Positions 38,336-46,991 of a stretch of DNA of 64,000 nt are shown here, one piece after another (the stretch's first letter is position 1; every line of letters begins with the position of its first letter). Made by a program: the position numbers and the translations under genes. The notes under the pieces are model-generated. The model had not been told where the DNA came from. It did no database searches and saw nothing but the letters and a program-made list of their open reading frames with translations. This DNA comes from Legionella sp. (GTDB lineage: Bacteria > Pseudomonadota > Gammaproteobacteria > Legionellales > Legionellaceae), in the NCBI GenBank assembly GCA_002786165.1, contig PEQK01000012.1:186001-250000 (forward strand), given 5' to 3'.

Positions 38336-38640
38336 TTATTGTGCATCTTACTTATATTGCACCACTCAGCGAAGTCGATAAATATTTACAGGCGCATCGC
38401 GAATTTTTAGAATATTATTATAAACAAGGGTTATTTTTAGCATCTGGACCATTGAAACCTAGAACAGGTGGTATTGTCATTGCAATGACGCAAGACAAAG
38501 TCCAATTAGAAACGATTTTTAAATCAGATCCTTATCATTTGGCTGAGATTGCGACCTATCACTTCACTGAATTCACCCCCGTGAAACATTGTGATGCGAT
38601 CAAAGATTTGATTTGTAACACAGAGGGGCCTTTATGCTGA
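38332..38640 (+). CDS. YciI-like domain protein inside the gcv operon
   Basis: 102 residues, ferredoxin-like (dimeric alpha-beta barrel) YciI family. The pattern [26 protein letters not shown] is clear, with the conserved His and an Asp-Pro-Y ([14 protein letters not shown]) further on. YciI proteins are small putative hydrolases or isomerases of unsettled function. It overlaps gcvPA as ATGA and gcvPB by 7 bp, so it is locked into the glycine-cleavage operon between the two P-protein genes. Confidence 0.85.
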   Translation: MIIVHLTYIAPLSEVDKYLQAHREFLEYYYKQGLFLASGPLKPRTGGIVIAMTQDKVQLETIFKSDPYHLAEIATYHFTEFTPVKHCDAIKDLICNTEGPLC

Positions 38641-40100
38641 TTTTCGAACAATCACAACCGTTTCGACAAGCACGAGCTCAAGGGCCTGGACTTATCAAGA
38701 GTCCGTATACCATCCCTTCTTCTTTACAGCGCACCACACCACCCAAACTACCTGCTTGCTCAGAATTACAAGTGGTACGACATTATACCCAGCTGTCCCA
38801 GAAAAATTTTTCTATTGACACCCAATTTTATCCCTTGGGGTCTTGCACCATGAAATATAATCCCCGTGGTGTCCATAAAGCAGCTTCTTTAGCTGGTTTT
38901 CTACAACGTCATCCTTTGACACCATGGCATTACAGCCAAGGTACTCTGCAAGCGTTGTTTGATCTACAAGAGTATCTCAAAGACATCACAGGCATGACTG
39001 GAGTGTCTTTGACACCAATGGCTGGTTCTCAGGGAGAATTTGCTGGCGTCGCTATGATCAAAGCCTATCATCAATCCAGAGGGGATACCCAGCGAGATGA
39101 AATATTGATCCCAGATGCGGCACACGGCACAAATCCTGCTTCAGCCATCATTTGTGGCTATAAAGTGGTTGAATTGACGTCCAATGCAGAAGGCGATATC
39201 GATTTAGACGAGCTTCGCAAAAAAACGGGGCCTAAAACAGCAGGTATTATGCTCACCAATCCCTCTACCTTGGGATTATTTATGCGCCAAATTAAAGAAA
39301 TCGCCGCCATTATTCATACAGCCGGTGGTTTATTATATTATGATGGCGCAAATCTCAATGCCATCATTGGAAAAGTACGGCCCGGAGATATGGGCTTTGA
39401 TGTCATGCATTTGAATTTACATAAAACCTTTGCGACCCCTCATGGCGGCGGTGGACCAGGTGCTGGTCCCGTGGCAGTAGGCCCTCGTTTAGAACCATTT
39501 TTACCGATGCCAATTGTGGTCAGCACCCCAAAAGGCTATCAATTTGCAACCAAAGAAGCTTACCCTAATACGATTGGTAGATTGTCTTGTTTCATGGGAA
39601 ATGTAGGCATTTTGCTGCGGGCCTATTTTTATATTCGTTTGTTGGGCCAATCAGGATTAGAGCGAATTGCTGATTATGCGACGCTCAATGCTAATTATTT
39701 ATTAGCCCAACTCAATGCGGTAGGGTTCCATTCTGCTTACCCAAATCGTCGTGCCAGTCATGAATTTTTACTGACGTTAAAGCAAGAGAAAAAAAATTAT
39801 GGTATTTCGGCCATGGATCTCGCCAAACGGTTGCTAGATTTTGGCGTACATGCACCCACCACTTATTTTCCTATTATGGTCCCAGAATGTTTACTCATAG
39901 AGCCAACTGAGACAGAATGTAAGGAAACATTAGATCAATTTATTATTATCATGCAAACTGTTCTAGAAGAAGCACAGAATGATCCGCAAAAACTCAAAAA
40001 TGCACCACATACCTTACCCGTGAAACGTTTGGATGATGTGCGCGCTGCTAGAGAATTGCGATTAAACTATTATCAAGTCCAGCAAGAAACGGAGCAATAG
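38634..40100 (+). CDS. gcvPB: Glycine dehydrogenase (decarboxylating) subunit 2
   Basis: C-terminal, PLP-binding half of the split P protein, 488 residues. [13 protein letters not shown] at the N-terminus and the PLP-lysine motif [20 protein letters not shown] (Lys near residue 264) are diagnostic. It overlaps the YciI-like gene by 7 bp and is the last gene of the gcv run. The L protein (lipoamide dehydrogenase) is not encoded in this window. Confidence 0.96.
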   Translation: MLIFEQSQPFRQARAQGPGLIKSPYTIPSSLQRTTPPKLPACSELQVVRHYTQLSQKNFSIDTQFYPLGSCTMKYNPRGVHKAASLAGFLQRHPLTPWHYSQGTLQALFDLQEYLKDITGMTGVSLTPMAGSQGEFAGVAMIKAYHQSRGDTQRDEILIPDAAHGTNPASAIICGYKVVELTSNAEGDIDLDELRKKTGPKTAGIMLTNPSTLGLFMRQIKEIAAIIHTAGGLLYYDGANLNAIIGKVRPGDMGFDVMHLNLHKTFATPHGGGGPGAGPVAVGPRLEPFLPMPIVVSTPKGYQFATKEAYPNTIGRLSCFMGNVGILLRAYFYIRLLGQSGLERIADYATLNANYLLAQLNAVGFHSAYPNRRASHEFLLTLKQEKKNYGISAMDLAKRLLDFGVHAPTTYFPIMVPECLLIEPTETECKETLDQFIIIMQTVLEEAQNDPQKLKNAPHTLPVKRLDDVRAARELRLNYYQVQQETEQ

Positions 40101-40255
40101 AGACAAACCTTTTTATTTTATGGACTATATGCGCATCATTTAGCTATCATGAATTTTAAATGAGTTGATTTTCGAGCATGGAGCACAGAAGAACAACCAT
40201 TTAGCGTCATACAGCAAAAATTAGCGTATACTTTCATCAATCAGGGAGATTGACT
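40101..40255. other. Spacer between gcvPB and HTH gene
   Basis: About 155 bp, AT-rich and without a gene. No strong terminator hairpin was found after gcvPB. Confidence 0.4.
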
Positions 40256-40534
40256 ATGCAACATACTAAAGTGTTTTCACAACGCTTTAATCGCGAATTG
40301 ACTGGGATGGATTTACCAGACGATTTAAATGACAAAATCAAAGCCATTGCCAAAGTGTTTACAGTCACACGGCATATGGCCAACGCCATGATCTTTGGCC
40401 ATATGTTGCCACCAGAAGATCAACTCGATAGAATTGCAGAAGTACTGGATGTCTGTCCAAATTGGCTTAGTGGCAAAATTGATAAACGAAAAGCATATGC
40501 GGGTCGAGAAACGATCGAAGGCCAAGAAGCATAA
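40256..40534 (+). CDS. Small XRE-like helix-turn-helix protein
   Basis: 92 residues. Residues 6-76 match the N-terminal DNA-binding domain of the S24-like repressor encoded at 46029-46673: FSxRxN at the start, an IxxxA...T helix pair, then (F/N)GxxxPP and a final WLxxG. No C-terminal domain follows, so it is a stand-alone DNA-binding unit. The ATG at 40256 is chosen because GGGAG lies 7 nt upstream; a TTG at 40250 is too close. The target is unknown. Confidence 0.75.
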   Translation: MQHTKVFSQRFNRELTGMDLPDDLNDKIKAIAKVFTVTRHMANAMIFGHMLPPEDQLDRIAEVLDVCPNWLSGKIDKRKAYAGRETIEGQEA

Positions 40535-40561
40535 CCACAGCGACTTAGTGCGTAGAAAAAA

Positions 40562-40608
40562 ACAGGATTTACGAACAATTTCGATTCAGAATTCTCCGTA
40601 AATCCTGT
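40562..40608. repeat. 12-bp inverted repeat downstream of the HTH gene
   Basis: Perfect 12-bp arms (40562-40573 and 40597-40608, acaggatttacg) with a 23-nt centre. There is no T-run after it, so terminator function is doubtful. It could be an operator or a small palindromic element. Confidence 0.45.
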
Positions 40609-40646
40609 GTGACAATCACGTTTGAGTCCAAAACTATATCGAGATA

Positions 40647-41462
40647 ATGATGGAATGTTTAACTTACTGTATTGCCAGTAAAATTGATTTGAGTCGTTTA
40701 GACAGCTATTACAAAACAGAAAACTTAGATCACACGGCGATACGATTCCGTGATGTCCTCAAACTGACTCCGAATGGTAACGAAGATATTGTGGTTTTTG
40801 TGTTTCGCAATGGCACTGTGGTGTCTTGGGGGATCAAACGCCATCAAATTCACCCTTATCTTGAAATCATCAAACTGTTTGCAGAAAAACCCATTCCCTT
40901 TCAAGTTCGAGATGAATTCATCTACTTTCGAGGTGATAAAACCGCTATTGAGCCACATGGTTATTTTGAAGTTGATTGCTTGACCATCGACACTGCATTA
41001 GACAATGATGATTTAAAATTAAGCATGTCTTATGGGTTTTCTCAATCTGTCAAATTACAGTACTTTGAAACCATTTTAGAAGCGTTGATCGACAAATACA
41101 CCCCCCTAATCCATAGTTTATCCACTCGTGGTCAAATGACGGTTAGCCGTAATCAAATTCGCAAAATCATTGGCGAACTTCTTGGCGCTAAAAGTGAAAT
41201 GAACCTAATTTCCAACTTTTTGTATCATCCTAAATATTTTTGGCAACATCCTTCACTCGAAGAATATTACATCATGCTCGAACGGTATTTGCATATCCAA
41301 CGTCGGGTCAATGCCATTAATCACCGACTAGATACGTTGAATGAAATTTTCGATATGTTTAACAGTTATCTCGAAAATAGACATTCTCATCATCTAGAGG
41401 TCATTATTATTGTCTTAATTACCATTGAAACGGTGTTTGCAGCCATGAGCTTTCATTTTTAA
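40647..41462 (+). CDS. RMD1/YagE (DUF155) family protein
   Basis: 271 residues. The DUF155 core shows VFVFRNGTVVSWG, then the KLSMSYGFSQSVKLQYFE block, and a C-terminal TM helix at about 250-268. Eukaryotic members (RMND1, Sif2/Sif3 type) act in mitochondrial translation or microtubule-linked processes; bacterial function is not settled. The protein is probably a tail-anchored membrane protein. Two adjacent ATGs (40647 and 40650) are possible starts. Confidence 0.82.
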   Translation: MMECLTYCIASKIDLSRLDSYYKTENLDHTAIRFRDVLKLTPNGNEDIVVFVFRNGTVVSWGIKRHQIHPYLEIIKLFAEKPIPFQVRDEFIYFRGDKTAIEPHGYFEVDCLTIDTALDNDDLKLSMSYGFSQSVKLQYFETILEALIDKYTPLIHSLSTRGQMTVSRNQIRKIIGELLGAKSEMNLISNFLYHPKYFWQHPSLEEYYIMLERYLHIQRRVNAINHRLDTLNEIFDMFNSYLENRHSHHLEVIIIVLITIETVFAAMSFHF

Positions 41463-41500
41463 TCAAAAAACACTGAAAATAATCTTTTTGTACAAAAATA

Positions 41501-41529
41501 TTGCAAATACATATGTCTCATGATATACT
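41501..41529 (+). promoter_or_regulatory. Sigma-70 promoter of the orphan gene at 41559
   Basis: TTGCAA (41501-41506), 17-nt spacer, TATACT (41524-41529). Both hexamers are close to consensus and the spacer is ideal. The start point would be near 41536, about 23 nt before the ATG. Confidence 0.6.
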
Positions 41530-41557
41530 CAAGTTTTCGCAAATCATGAGGTATATG
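41510..41557 (+). promoter_or_regulatory. Inverted repeat spanning the -10 box and the ribosome-binding site
   Basis: Arms 41510-41524 and 41543-41557 are reverse complements at 13 of 15 positions. The left arm covers the spacer and the first base of the -10 box; the right arm holds the GAGG ribosome-binding site. The left arm lies upstream of the predicted start, so this would be a DNA operator, not an RNA hairpin. Confidence 0.45.
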
Positions 41558-41558
41558 T

Positions 41559-42533
41559 ATGTTGAATTTATTCACTTATTTTACTGAAAAGACAGAAGAG
41601 TCTGCAAGAGCGCAGGCTAAGCTACTTCGTGTCCAACTCATGAGAACTGCCATTGATTATTATGGCAAAATTGAAAGTGCTTATGAACAAATCACAGATG
41701 AGCACAAGAAGGAAGACTTACAGGCTTTACTGAACGGTTTTAACCAGAATATCTTCACGATCAACACCCTCAGTACGTCTACCGCTGAGATGAGCCAATT
41801 TCTGGCAAACGCGTCTTATCAAGCGATGTTCAATCAGATTGGCAATGTAGAAATACAGGATAATAACGAAACAATAACCATCCAAGACGTATTGATGCGC
41901 TTATCAAATAAAGTAGCTGAAGAAGAACTAAATACAAAAAGCCATCCAAGAACCATTGCTAAAAACCAACACTTAAAAATCAAATATGGATCTATTTATT
42001 GTGCCAGTCTTTCTTCTTTAGGCATTGTGGGCGGTATCATTGTTGCTGCGATTTTAACGTCTGCAACATTGTACGCATTAGGGGTACCCATAGGGTTATT
42101 TTTTCTCACTCAAGCCACCTATTGGATGACCAATTATCAAAGTTATAAAATGCTTGGGCAACAAATCAAACAAGATGCATTTGAACCCTTATTGGCAGAG
42201 GGGCGCGCGCTTCATCATACCGAATTACCGGATACATTAGTTATAAAGGAAGGTATAAAAATAAGAGCATTGAGAGAAGAACAAGCGGATCCAGAGCTCA
42301 TCAGTCGAGATATGGATCAATTTTTGGATGACATTGTAGATGAAGGCTCTTATTTATTAAAAGAAACCTCAAATAAGATGACCGAAACAGCCACTCAAGT
42401 GACCGAACAAGTCACCGAAGCGGTCAATAACCTCTCTGCATATGCGCATAGCTGGTCGTTGAATATGTGGTCTATCGCCACCGAGACGGTGTCACAATAT
42501 CCTGCCGCCAAAGAGCATCTACATATGTTATAA
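41559..42533 (+). CDS. Orphan membrane protein with helical tails
   Basis: 324 residues, no family recognised. The N-terminal 145 residues are charged and probably helical (multiple AxxxLRVQLM and EEELNTK-like heptads). Two hydrophobic helices at about 151-190 (GIVGGIIVAAILTSATLYAL and PIGLFFLTQATYW) form a hairpin. The C-terminal 130 residues are amphipathic with Thr/Glu-Val repeats (TETATQVTEQVTEAV). GAGG lies 7 nt before the ATG. The hairpin-in-membrane layout is common among vacuole-targeted effectors of intracellular bacteria, but that role is only a guess. Confidence 0.72.
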   Translation: MLNLFTYFTEKTEESARAQAKLLRVQLMRTAIDYYGKIESAYEQITDEHKKEDLQALLNGFNQNIFTINTLSTSTAEMSQFLANASYQAMFNQIGNVEIQDNNETITIQDVLMRLSNKVAEEELNTKSHPRTIAKNQHLKIKYGSIYCASLSSLGIVGGIIVAAILTSATLYALGVPIGLFFLTQATYWMTNYQSYKMLGQQIKQDAFEPLLAEGRALHHTELPDTLVIKEGIKIRALREEQADPELISRDMDQFLDDIVDEGSYLLKETSNKMTETATQVTEQVTEAVNNLSAYAHSWSLNMWSIATETVSQYPAAKEHLHML

Positions 42534-42692
42534 GTGCTTTGAACTTGCATCTGTTTTCTTGTACCGAGCCTGCAATTGCAGGCTTTTGTCTTCCAATCAA
42601 AATTCTGACCATAAAATACTCAGAGTCTACAGATTTTAAGATGGGTATGGTACACTGCGCCTGTATGTCATTTTTATATGAGGCCGTTTGGC

Positions 42693-44318
42693 ATGTTAAA
42701 AACCATCGTAGAATCTTATCACGCAGGCTTATTTCAAAGAAAAAATTGGGTACCAAATATTATTTCCGGCATTATTGTAGGGGTGGTTGCATTACCTCTC
42801 GCAATGGCCTTTGCGATTGCCTCAGGTGCCAAACCTGAACAAGGATTATATACAGCCATCATCGCAGGATTTCTGGTGTCACTCTTTGGAGGCAGCCGTC
42901 TACAAATTGCAGGACCGACGGGTGCTTTTATTGTGGTCTTATCTGGGATCACCAGTCAATATGGCATTGAAGGCCTTCAGATAGCAACCCTTATGGCGGG
43001 TTTCCTATTATTTCTTATGGGCATCTGTCGCCTAGGTGGCATTATTCGTTTTATTCCTTATCCTGTGATTGTTGGCTTTACGGCGGGTATTGCTGTGGTC
43101 ATTTGGGTCGGTCAATGGCAATACTTTTTTGGCCTGCCCTCACCGCATGCCGCACATTTTCATGAAAAACTATGGCAATTGCTTCCTAGTTTCAGTCACC
43201 TACATCTCGCTACTACCGCTTTAGGCGTCATGTCTTTGATTGTTGTGCTTTATGGTAATAAGCTACCTGGTCTGCGTCGGGTTCCAGGACCTTTATTGGC
43301 TTTGGTCGTTGCTACGAGTTTAGAGTCTATCTTTCATTTTTCTGGCGTCGCCACGATTGGTAGCATGTTTGGCGGTATTCCATTGGGATTACCTTCTTTT
43401 CATATGCCTAATATATCGGTTGAACGTATCATGGAATTAGCCAGCCCAGCATTTGCCATTGCAATGTTAGGGGCGATTGAATCGTTACTGTCTGCCGTCG
43501 TTGCAGATGGCATGGGCGGTACTCGACATGATTCAAACCGAGAATTGATGGGGCAAGGACTTGCCAATGTGGTGGCTCCTTTATTTGGCGGTTTTGCTGC
43601 CACAGGTGCCATTGCGCGAACTGCGACCAATATTCGCAATGGGGGTAACAGTCCTTTGTCCGGGGTTGTGCATGCATTGACGCTACTATTGGTGATCCTA
43701 TGTCTGGCCCCCCTTGCGAGTAATGTGCCTTTGAGTGCGTTAGCAGCTATTTTATTTGTCGTGGCTTGGAATATGAGTGACATCAAACACGCCCTTACTT
43801 TGATAAAGCGTGCGCCGCGTGCAGACATCTTGATTTTAGCCGTGACATTTTGTTTGACTATTTTTGTGGATTTGGTAGTAGCCGTGAACATTGGAGTTGT
43901 TCTGGCAGTCATTCACTTTTTGATGCGTATGTCTTCTGGCGTGGAGGTTAATGCCCATATTCCCACAACTGATGTGACCATGGTTGATTCTGGGTCTTCT
44001 CCGCAGGTTTTAACCTATACCATAGAAGGTCCTATCTTTTTTGGTGCAGTCAAACAATTTGAATATGCATTTCATGCTGCTGATTTCAATCCAAAAGTAT
44101 TGATCATTCGTTTGGGCTGGGTACCATTGGTCGATTTCACAGGATTACAAGCATTAGAAGACAGTATCAAAAATTTACAAAAACAAGGGATTCGTGTGAT
44201 TTTATGCGGAGCAAAGGCACCCATAGAAACCAAATTACGCAAAGCAGGTCTTATCGATTTGATAGGACATCACAATATCTTTGGTGAATTGCATCAAGCG
44301 ATGAGTGCGGCAATTTGA
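42693..44318 (+). CDS. SulP-family anion transporter with STAS domain
   Basis: 541-residue inner-membrane transporter. The sulfate_transp core spans about 1-400 with helices starting at ISGIIVGVVALPLAMAFAIASG, including GLYTAIIAGFLVSLFGGSRLQIAGPTGAF. The C-terminal STAS domain covers about 425-540 (VLIIRLGWVPLVDFTGLQAL). Substrates in the family include sulfate, bicarbonate and dicarboxylates; none is indicated here. The ATG at 42693 has GAGG 9 nt upstream; an ATG at 42678 overlaps that site and is less likely. A terminator follows. Confidence 0.9.
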   Translation: MLKTIVESYHAGLFQRKNWVPNIISGIIVGVVALPLAMAFAIASGAKPEQGLYTAIIAGFLVSLFGGSRLQIAGPTGAFIVVLSGITSQYGIEGLQIATLMAGFLLFLMGICRLGGIIRFIPYPVIVGFTAGIAVVIWVGQWQYFFGLPSPHAAHFHEKLWQLLPSFSHLHLATTALGVMSLIVVLYGNKLPGLRRVPGPLLALVVATSLESIFHFSGVATIGSMFGGIPLGLPSFHMPNISVERIMELASPAFAIAMLGAIESLLSAVVADGMGGTRHDSNRELMGQGLANVVAPLFGGFAATGAIARTATNIRNGGNSPLSGVVHALTLLLVILCLAPLASNVPLSALAAILFVVAWNMSDIKHALTLIKRAPRADILILAVTFCLTIFVDLVVAVNIGVVLAVIHFLMRMSSGVEVNAHIPTTDVTMVDSGSSPQVLTYTIEGPIFFGAVKQFEYAFHAADFNPKVLIIRLGWVPLVDFTGLQALEDSIKNLQKQGIRVILCGAKAPIETKLRKAGLIDLIGHHNIFGELHQAMSAAI

Positions 44319-44353
44319 GCAGTATCGTGTCCCTTTTCTCTGTCCTTTGGGCA

Positions 44354-44378
44354 CCTTTCTCCCCTAAGGGGGAGAAGG
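44354..44378 (+). terminator. Intrinsic terminator after the SulP gene
   Basis: A strong stem (44355-44364 pairing with 44369-44378, one G-T pair, TAAG loop) rich in C/G is followed by ATACTTTTTATT. It lies 36 nt after the stop codon. Confidence 0.7.
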
Positions 44379-44388
44379 ATACTTTTTA

Positions 44389-44874
44389 TTAATCGCGAAA
44401 ATTATTAAATTGCAAAGGCAATTCAATATCAGATTTTTTCAAAAACGCCATAGACTCTTGTAGATCATCCCTGTTTTTGCCCGAAATACGCACTTTATCC
44501 CCTTGGATAGATGCTTGAACTTTGATTTTACTGTCCTTCAATTGCTTTACAATCTCTTTAGCTACGGGTTGATCAATGCCCTGTTTAAACACCATCGTCA
44601 ATGTAAAGGTTTTACCACTATGTACCGGTTCATCTTCTATATCACAACCTGCCGCATTCACATTCCGTTTGCTACAATGATTGCGAAACAATTCTTCCAA
44701 TTGTCGTACTTGAAAATCAGATTCCGATTTTAAAGTCACGGTCAGCTCTTTCAATTCGACTGAAGCTTCAACGCCTCGAAAATCAAATCGCGTTCCTATC
44801 TCACGACTGGCATTCTCAACGGCGTGGCGCAGTTCAACTTCATTCACTTCAGAAACAATATCAAATGTTGGCAT
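44389..44874 (-). CDS. yajQ: YajQ-family nucleotide-binding protein
   Basis: 161 residues, DUF520. The tandem domains show MPTFDIVSEVNEVELRHAVENA at the N-terminus and GKTFTLTMVFKQGIDQPVAKEI in the middle, ending in LPLQFNNFRD. YajQ proteins bind nucleotides, and some bind c-di-GMP and act as effectors of virulence regulation. It is monocistronic and convergent with the SulP gene. Confidence 0.94.
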   Translation of the reverse strand: MPTFDIVSEVNEVELRHAVENASREIGTRFDFRGVEASVELKELTVTLKSESDFQVRQLEELFRNHCSKRNVNAAGCDIEDEPVHSGKTFTLTMVFKQGIDQPVAKEIVKQLKDSKIKVQASIQGDKVRISGKNRDDLQESMAFLKKSDIELPLQFNNFRD

Positions 44875-44966
44875 ATCACATCCCCTTCTCTTTATTTACA
44901 AATGGTAAGAAGCATATCATAATCGCTGCCAAAGGAATATTAGCAACCAACCAAGGAAGCATTTGC

Positions 44967-45803
44967 ATGCCCCATTCACTTTGTGACGGCATGGTGTTAT
45001 CAACCCAAGCCATCCGTGATTTATTACCCTATCGGGGTGTAGATTCCCAGTTTATCTTTATCAACCAAGATTCGCATGGATTTGGAATACGATTTCTTTT
45101 GCCACAATCTAGTGACATCCGTACCGTTCATCACCTGCTTTTAGAGCTTGAACACGAGATATCACCTCACGCATTTCACAGCACGCTGGTGATCTATCAC
45201 CATCATTATCAATTTCCTTTTGCAAACAATCCTCATTATTATCTCTTTGTTTCCACAAACCATCCTTTTAAACACCATCAAACTTTAAAGCGATACCGTG
45301 ACATGATCATGGCATGCTTCAATCACCATAAGATCTCACATTGGTTCATAACTTATCCGGATTTTTTGATTGTTCTACGCACCTTGATTTCGCCAGATTT
45401 GACGTGTACCACATGGCCTAGCATGATTGATATTCAACAAACCTCGTTTCATCAGAGTATTCCTAATCCTGGAACGACCTTTCATCTGTTTGAACATGAT
45501 ATTGGGATCATAAGTCCTACTGCACATGGTTTATTGGCTAATACCCGGCTCATTGGTTATGATATTAAAATCATTCCAGATCCTTTGCTCATCAATCACC
45601 TGCTCACTCTACAATGTAAGTGGTTGATGGTCATATCAACCAAAACCATGCAACACCAACTACTTTTGCTGACCACGCCTCAAGAAACCCTACAAAAAAG
45701 AGATGACGCAATGAGGATCTATGCAAATTTAGACTTATCACCGCAAGCATGGAACACCCCTCTGCATTCTTTTTTCAGGTGTTTGCCATTTGGAGCGTGT
45801 TAG
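44967..45803 (+). CDS. TraC N-terminal-like protein (conjugation-related, lacking ATPase domain)
   Basis: 278 residues. The start IRDLLPYRGVDSQFIFINQDSHGFG follows the N-terminal signature of F-type conjugative TraC ATPases (LLPYxxyD...lFiNxdsxGF). A region resembling the next TraC part continues, but the chain stops before any Walker A or B motif. TraC proteins are about 800 residues, so this is either a truncated remnant or a stand-alone N-domain. The ATG at 44967 has AAGGAAG about 8 nt upstream; an earlier in-frame ATG at 44865 overlaps yajQ and is not preferred. The frame is open and clean. Confidence 0.55.
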   Translation: MPHSLCDGMVLSTQAIRDLLPYRGVDSQFIFINQDSHGFGIRFLLPQSSDIRTVHHLLLELEHEISPHAFHSTLVIYHHHYQFPFANNPHYYLFVSTNHPFKHHQTLKRYRDMIMACFNHHKISHWFITYPDFLIVLRTLISPDLTCTTWPSMIDIQQTSFHQSIPNPGTTFHLFEHDIGIISPTAHGLLANTRLIGYDIKIIPDPLLINHLLTLQCKWLMVISTKTMQHQLLLLTTPQETLQKRDDAMRIYANLDLSPQAWNTPLHSFFRCLPFGAC

Positions 45804-45831
45804 GTGATTATTTATTTGTGCTAAAAAGTGC

Positions 45832-45851
45832 TTAATAAAGCGCTTTATTAA
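45832..45851. repeat. 20-bp perfect palindrome
   Basis: TTAATAAAGCGCTTTATTAA reads the same on both strands. It lies 28 bp after the TraC-like stop, between convergent genes. It may be a repressor operator or weak bidirectional terminator; no T-run supports the latter. Confidence 0.5.
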
Positions 45852-45982
45852 AGAAAACACTAAATTGAGATATTTCTTGGGTTACTGTCATCGTTTTAGG
45901 CAGTGACACCAAATTATGAAACCTTTATAGTATCTATCAAGAGGATGGTAGTTTCGACAGGATGTCATTGCACAAGGATGCG

Positions 45983-46021
45983 CAACATACCGCCATGTTG
46001 TACCGCTGCAGGGATGCAGCG
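45983..46021. other. Tandem short hairpins downstream of the repressor gene
   Basis: Two stems follow each other: CAACAT/ATGTTG (45983-45988 and 45995-46000), then CGCTGCA/TGCAGCG with a GGGA loop (46004-46010 and 46015-46021). They sit just past the 3' end of the repressor gene on the minus strand and could serve as a terminator or processing signal. Confidence 0.4.
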
Positions 46022-46028
46022 TCTTATC

Positions 46029-46673
46029 TTACGAAAAAGAAACAATCGCCTGAATCAATTTACCTAATACTTGATGCCTTGCATCAAAAATCTGTCGTTC
46101 AAATTGCGGATTATGCGCGTGTAAATAAGATAAATCATCTTTTAATAATAACTGTCTAAACACAGGCTCGGAACACGCAGGATCGGCTGCTAAAACAAAA
46201 TCGCCATCTTTAGGTGTCGCTAGAGCATCAAACACAATCACACTCCCCACAGGAAATCGCGGCGACATGGCTTGCGTTTGTAATACAATCCCATAAAAAT
46301 CACTTGTATAAGGCAAAATACAAGTCATCGTATGTGAAGGTTTTTTATCTACTTGCAAAAGATGAGAGAGCGAATACACTGGCACAGTTTGCGATACCCC
46401 CAATGACTGAGGCTCCATGAAACCCAGATCTTGTGCACACATCGCCCCTTCCCCTGTGCGCAGCCAATGCTCATTGACTTGTAATTGTTTGGCCAACATT
46501 GGAAACTTTCCAAGGGGAGGACAACACTGACCATTCACCCATTTTCCAGCACCACGATGTGTTAATCCCACCATATCAGCCAATAGTTGAATACGGCCAC
46601 AATGCTTAGGTGGAAATCCCAGTTTATCTAAGCAAAGATTGAGGCGTTCAGAAAATGTGTGTGATTTCGTCAT
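46029..46673 (-). CDS. Prophage-repressor-like S24-family protein, catalytic residues apparently lost
   Basis: 214 residues. The N-terminal HTH (about 6-75) is followed by a LexA/CI-type C-terminal domain. At the place of the catalytic Ser in the G-(D/N)-S-M-x-P motif there is A135 (LQTQAMSPRF), and the later segment FRQLLL has no clear Lys at the base position. So it is probably a repressor that cannot cleave itself and does not answer to the SOS response. The ATG at 46673 gives a clean domain start; no strong Shine-Dalgarno is seen. It is divergent from a small lipoprotein gene. Confidence 0.78.
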   Translation of the reverse strand: MTKSHTFSERLNLCLDKLGFPPKHCGRIQLLADMVGLTHRGAGKWVNGQCCPPLGKFPMLAKQLQVNEHWLRTGEGAMCAQDLGFMEPQSLGVSQTVPVYSLSHLLQVDKKPSHTMTCILPYTSDFYGIVLQTQAMSPRFPVGSVIVFDALATPKDGDFVLAADPACSEPVFRQLLLKDDLSYLHAHNPQFERQIFDARHQVLGKLIQAIVSFS

Positions 46674-46778
46674 ATTTATTCGATTTAGTAGCAAATATCT
46701 GTTTGGAATACTTCCCTGCTTTCATAAAACATGGTTAACTTTAGGGATGAATGACATTCTAGCATATTGGAGGAAAAT

Positions 46779-46970
46779 ATGAGATCGATCATTTTACTAC
46801 CTATGATCGCGTTGTTGTCCTCTTGCATTTATACAGAAGGACAAATCATCAACGAACCTGAAGATGTTGTGGTATCTTCTAAGGTCTATAAATACACGCC
46901 TTGGTATCCTTGTGGATCACCTGATATCACCCAACCCGAACGTTCCGTAAACTGTCCTAAGAGAAAATAA
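46779..46970 (+). CDS. Small lipoprotein
   Basis: 63 residues. The N-terminal basic-hydrophobic stretch ends in a lipobox (LLSSC, Cys about residue 16), which predicts lipid anchoring to a membrane. The mature part is about 47 residues with two further Cys and several Pro. GGAGG 5 nt before the ATG at 46779 sets the start. No family recognised. It sits between the divergent repressor gene and convergent topA. Confidence 0.7.
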   Translation: MRSIILLPMIALLSSCIYTEGQIINEPEDVVVSSKVYKYTPWYPCGSPDITQPERSVNCPKRK

Positions 46971-46991
46971 GCTGATCCAGGACATGTCAAC

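Noticed and set aside
40562-40608. Intrinsic terminator for the HTH gene
   Set aside because: The 23-nt loop and lack of a T-run do not fit; listed only as an inverted repeat.
45962-46159. 65-codon plus-strand frame opposite the repressor 3' end
   Set aside because: It lies across short hairpins and the antisense of a supported gene; no family resemblance.
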